DNA of 64,000 bases from Papillibacter cinnamivorans DSM 12816 (lineage in GTDB: Bacteria; Bacillota; Clostridia; Oscillospirales; Oscillospiraceae), in assembly GCF_900176335.1 (NCBI RefSeq), contig NZ_FWXW01000003.1, positions 1-64,000 on the forward strand. Direction: 5' to 3'. A program made the position numbers and the translations under genes. The notes under the pieces are model-generated. The model made no database searches. It saw nothing but the letters and a program-made list of their open reading frames with translations, and had not been told where the DNA came from. Numbering within the stretch: position 1 is the first letter of the stretch; each line of letters starts with the position of its first letter. Shown piece after piece: positions 62,983 to 64,000 of the stretch.

Positions 62983-63855
62983 GTGCGCGAAATCTTGAAA
63001 GGAATCCTGGATATCCACGTTCACGCGGGACCGTCTATCGCCAAGAGGGAGGTGGACGCGGCCGATATGCTCAAGGAGGCGCAGGTGGCGGGATACCGGG
63101 GCTTTCTGGTAAAAGACCACTATTTCCCCACCATGATGGGCACCAAGATGGTGGCGGAGCACTGCGACAACAGCCGGGGAACCGAGATTTACGGCGCCCT
63201 CGCTCTGAACAATTCCGTGGGACTCTTCAACCTGAATGCCGTAGACGTGGCCGTGAACATGGGAGCAAGGATCGTCTACTTCCCCACGGTTTCCTCCAAA
63301 AACCACATCGACCATCATAAAGGAAGCTTTGTCGGCTCCGGCAAGACCAGCGTTCCTGAAACTCCGGTGGTCTATGTGGACGAAAAGGGCGTCATGGACC
63401 CCGCGGCGGTGGAAGTGCTGATGTATCTTGCCGCCAAGGACGTGGTCCTGGGCACCGGACACGGCACCGCCTGGGAAATCGACCACCTGGTGGAAAAGGC
63501 CACGGAGCTGGGCGTCAAACGGATTCTGGTCAATCATCCGCAGTTTCATATCGGGGCAAGCTACGAACAGATGAGCAAGTGGGCTAAAATGGGCGCCTAC
63601 ATCGAGCTCAACGTCTGCGTCTTCAAATCCGGCTCCAAGCTGGGAACCCTGGACGATCAGGTGATCTCGGACATGCTTAAGGCAGTGCCTCTGGAACGGC
63701 TGATTCTGGACTCCGACATGGGCCAGAGCGGCAACGGGTCACCTGTGGAAGGAATGTACAATTTCATTCTTCTTCTGATGAACAAATTCGGTCTGTCGGA
63801 AAAAGACATCAATCTGATCGCAAAAACGAATCCGGCAAGCCTTCTCGGCGTATAA
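62983..63855 (+). CDS. DUF6282-type amidohydrolase-superfamily protein
   Basis: This 290-residue protein belongs to the metal-dependent hydrolase superfamily. HxH in DIHVHAGPS (10-18) is the first metal site, KDHYFPT and HIDHHKGSF carry more His ligands, and the closing ILDSDMGQSG supplies the typical late Asp. It probably hydrolyses a small amide, cyclic or phosphoester substrate. The family assignment to DUF6282 is by recollection of this start motif. The GTG start has GAGGAGG 7 bases away. It is the second gene of the sigma-54 operon. Confidence 0.82.
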   Translation: MREILKGILDIHVHAGPSIAKREVDAADMLKEAQVAGYRGFLVKDHYFPTMMGTKMVAEHCDNSRGTEIYGALALNNSVGLFNLNAVDVAVNMGARIVYFPTVSSKNHIDHHKGSFVGSGKTSVPETPVVYVDEKGVMDPAAVEVLMYLAAKDVVLGTGHGTAWEIDHLVEKATELGVKRILVNHPQFHIGASYEQMSKWAKMGAYIELNVCVFKSGSKLGTLDDQVISDMLKAVPLERLILDSDMGQSGNGSPVEGMYNFILLLMNKFGLSEKDINLIAKTNPASLLGV

Positions 63856-63944
63856 CGATTTTTTCTCTCCGCACAACCGGTCTATCCTCACGAGCGTCAT
63901 AGGTCCCATTTTAAAATGTTCAAATAACAGAAAGGGAGATCACG

Positions 63945-64000
63945 ATGAAAAAGAGCTTGTCACTAGCCTTAGCAATGGCGCTAGCCCTAATGCTTGTTCT
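63945..64000 (+). CDS. Start of an exported protein (partial)
   Basis: Only the first 18 residues are in the window: MKKSLSLALAMALALMLV, a signal peptide start. An AAAGGGAG site precedes the ATG. The gene continues beyond the right edge. Its place after a hydrolase in a sigma-54 operon suggests a substrate-binding lipoprotein of a transporter, but this is a guess. Confidence 0.7.
   Translation, partial: MKKSLSLALAMALALMLV

Overview
The window comes from a GC-rich, endospore-forming, anaerobic Firmicute, most like class Clostridia, Oscillospiraceae-type. Supporting genes are spmA/spmB, an AbrB-family regulator, the CtsR/ClpC heat-shock locus with a CtsR box, a perfect CIRCE element, YlmH, a DUF896 protein, a YtrA-type regulator, an 8Fe ferredoxin, and a thiolase with CoA-transferases typical of butyrate or amino-acid fermenters. 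This placement rests on gene content and synteny only; the 16S gene would settle it.

Left end (1-2600): the start of an rRNA operon on the minus strand. Three tandem promoters lead into 16S, then tRNA-Ala and tRNA-Ile; 23S would lie beyond the left edge. Next (2800-13640, all minus) come thl-ctfA-ctfB and then the conserved housekeeping run glmU-prs-pth-mfd-prsA. The GlmU in that run has lost its uridylyltransferase signature. A stand-alone nucleotidyltransferase with all the missing motifs lies at 17.3-18.0 kb, after a GntR/YtrA-ABC exporter operon.

Middle (18-38 kb): an intergenic array of six hairpins, a LysM/M14 cell-wall peptidase, an orphan membrane protein, an SLH protein, a lipoprotein, a family I-like CoA-transferase, ctsR-mcsA-clpC (no mcsB), a ferredoxin, trmN6-rsmI with a divergent abrB-like gene, spmA-spmB, and ywiB-argS-homocysteine methyltransferase followed upstream by murI.

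Right half (38-60 kb): htpG behind a CIRCE-controlled promoter, a DUF815 ATPase, a YitT protein, asnS, a DUF1294 protein, a GT39-like membrane glycosyltransferase, two tandem paralogous exported proteins with copper-amine-oxidase N-like domains, a DUF896 protein with ylmH, an ABC exporter, a zinc-ribbon/BIG2 membrane protein, udk, pyk, and a signalling cluster. That cluster holds a conserved unknown, a 212-bp inverted-repeat-bounded element with a 25-aa ORF, an HD-GYP membrane protein and a DUF5317 protein.

Right end (60.3-64 kb): a PAS/sigma-54 activator diverges from an operon with a textbook -24/-12 promoter. The operon encodes a flavin reductase-like protein, a DUF6282 metal-dependent hydrolase and the start of an exported protein.

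The least explained parts are the structured 25-aa-ORF element (58018-58228), the split GlmU, the sigma-54 regulon and the hairpin array at 18.1-18.4 kb. Promoters, terminators and start codons were read by eye; no database search was possible.
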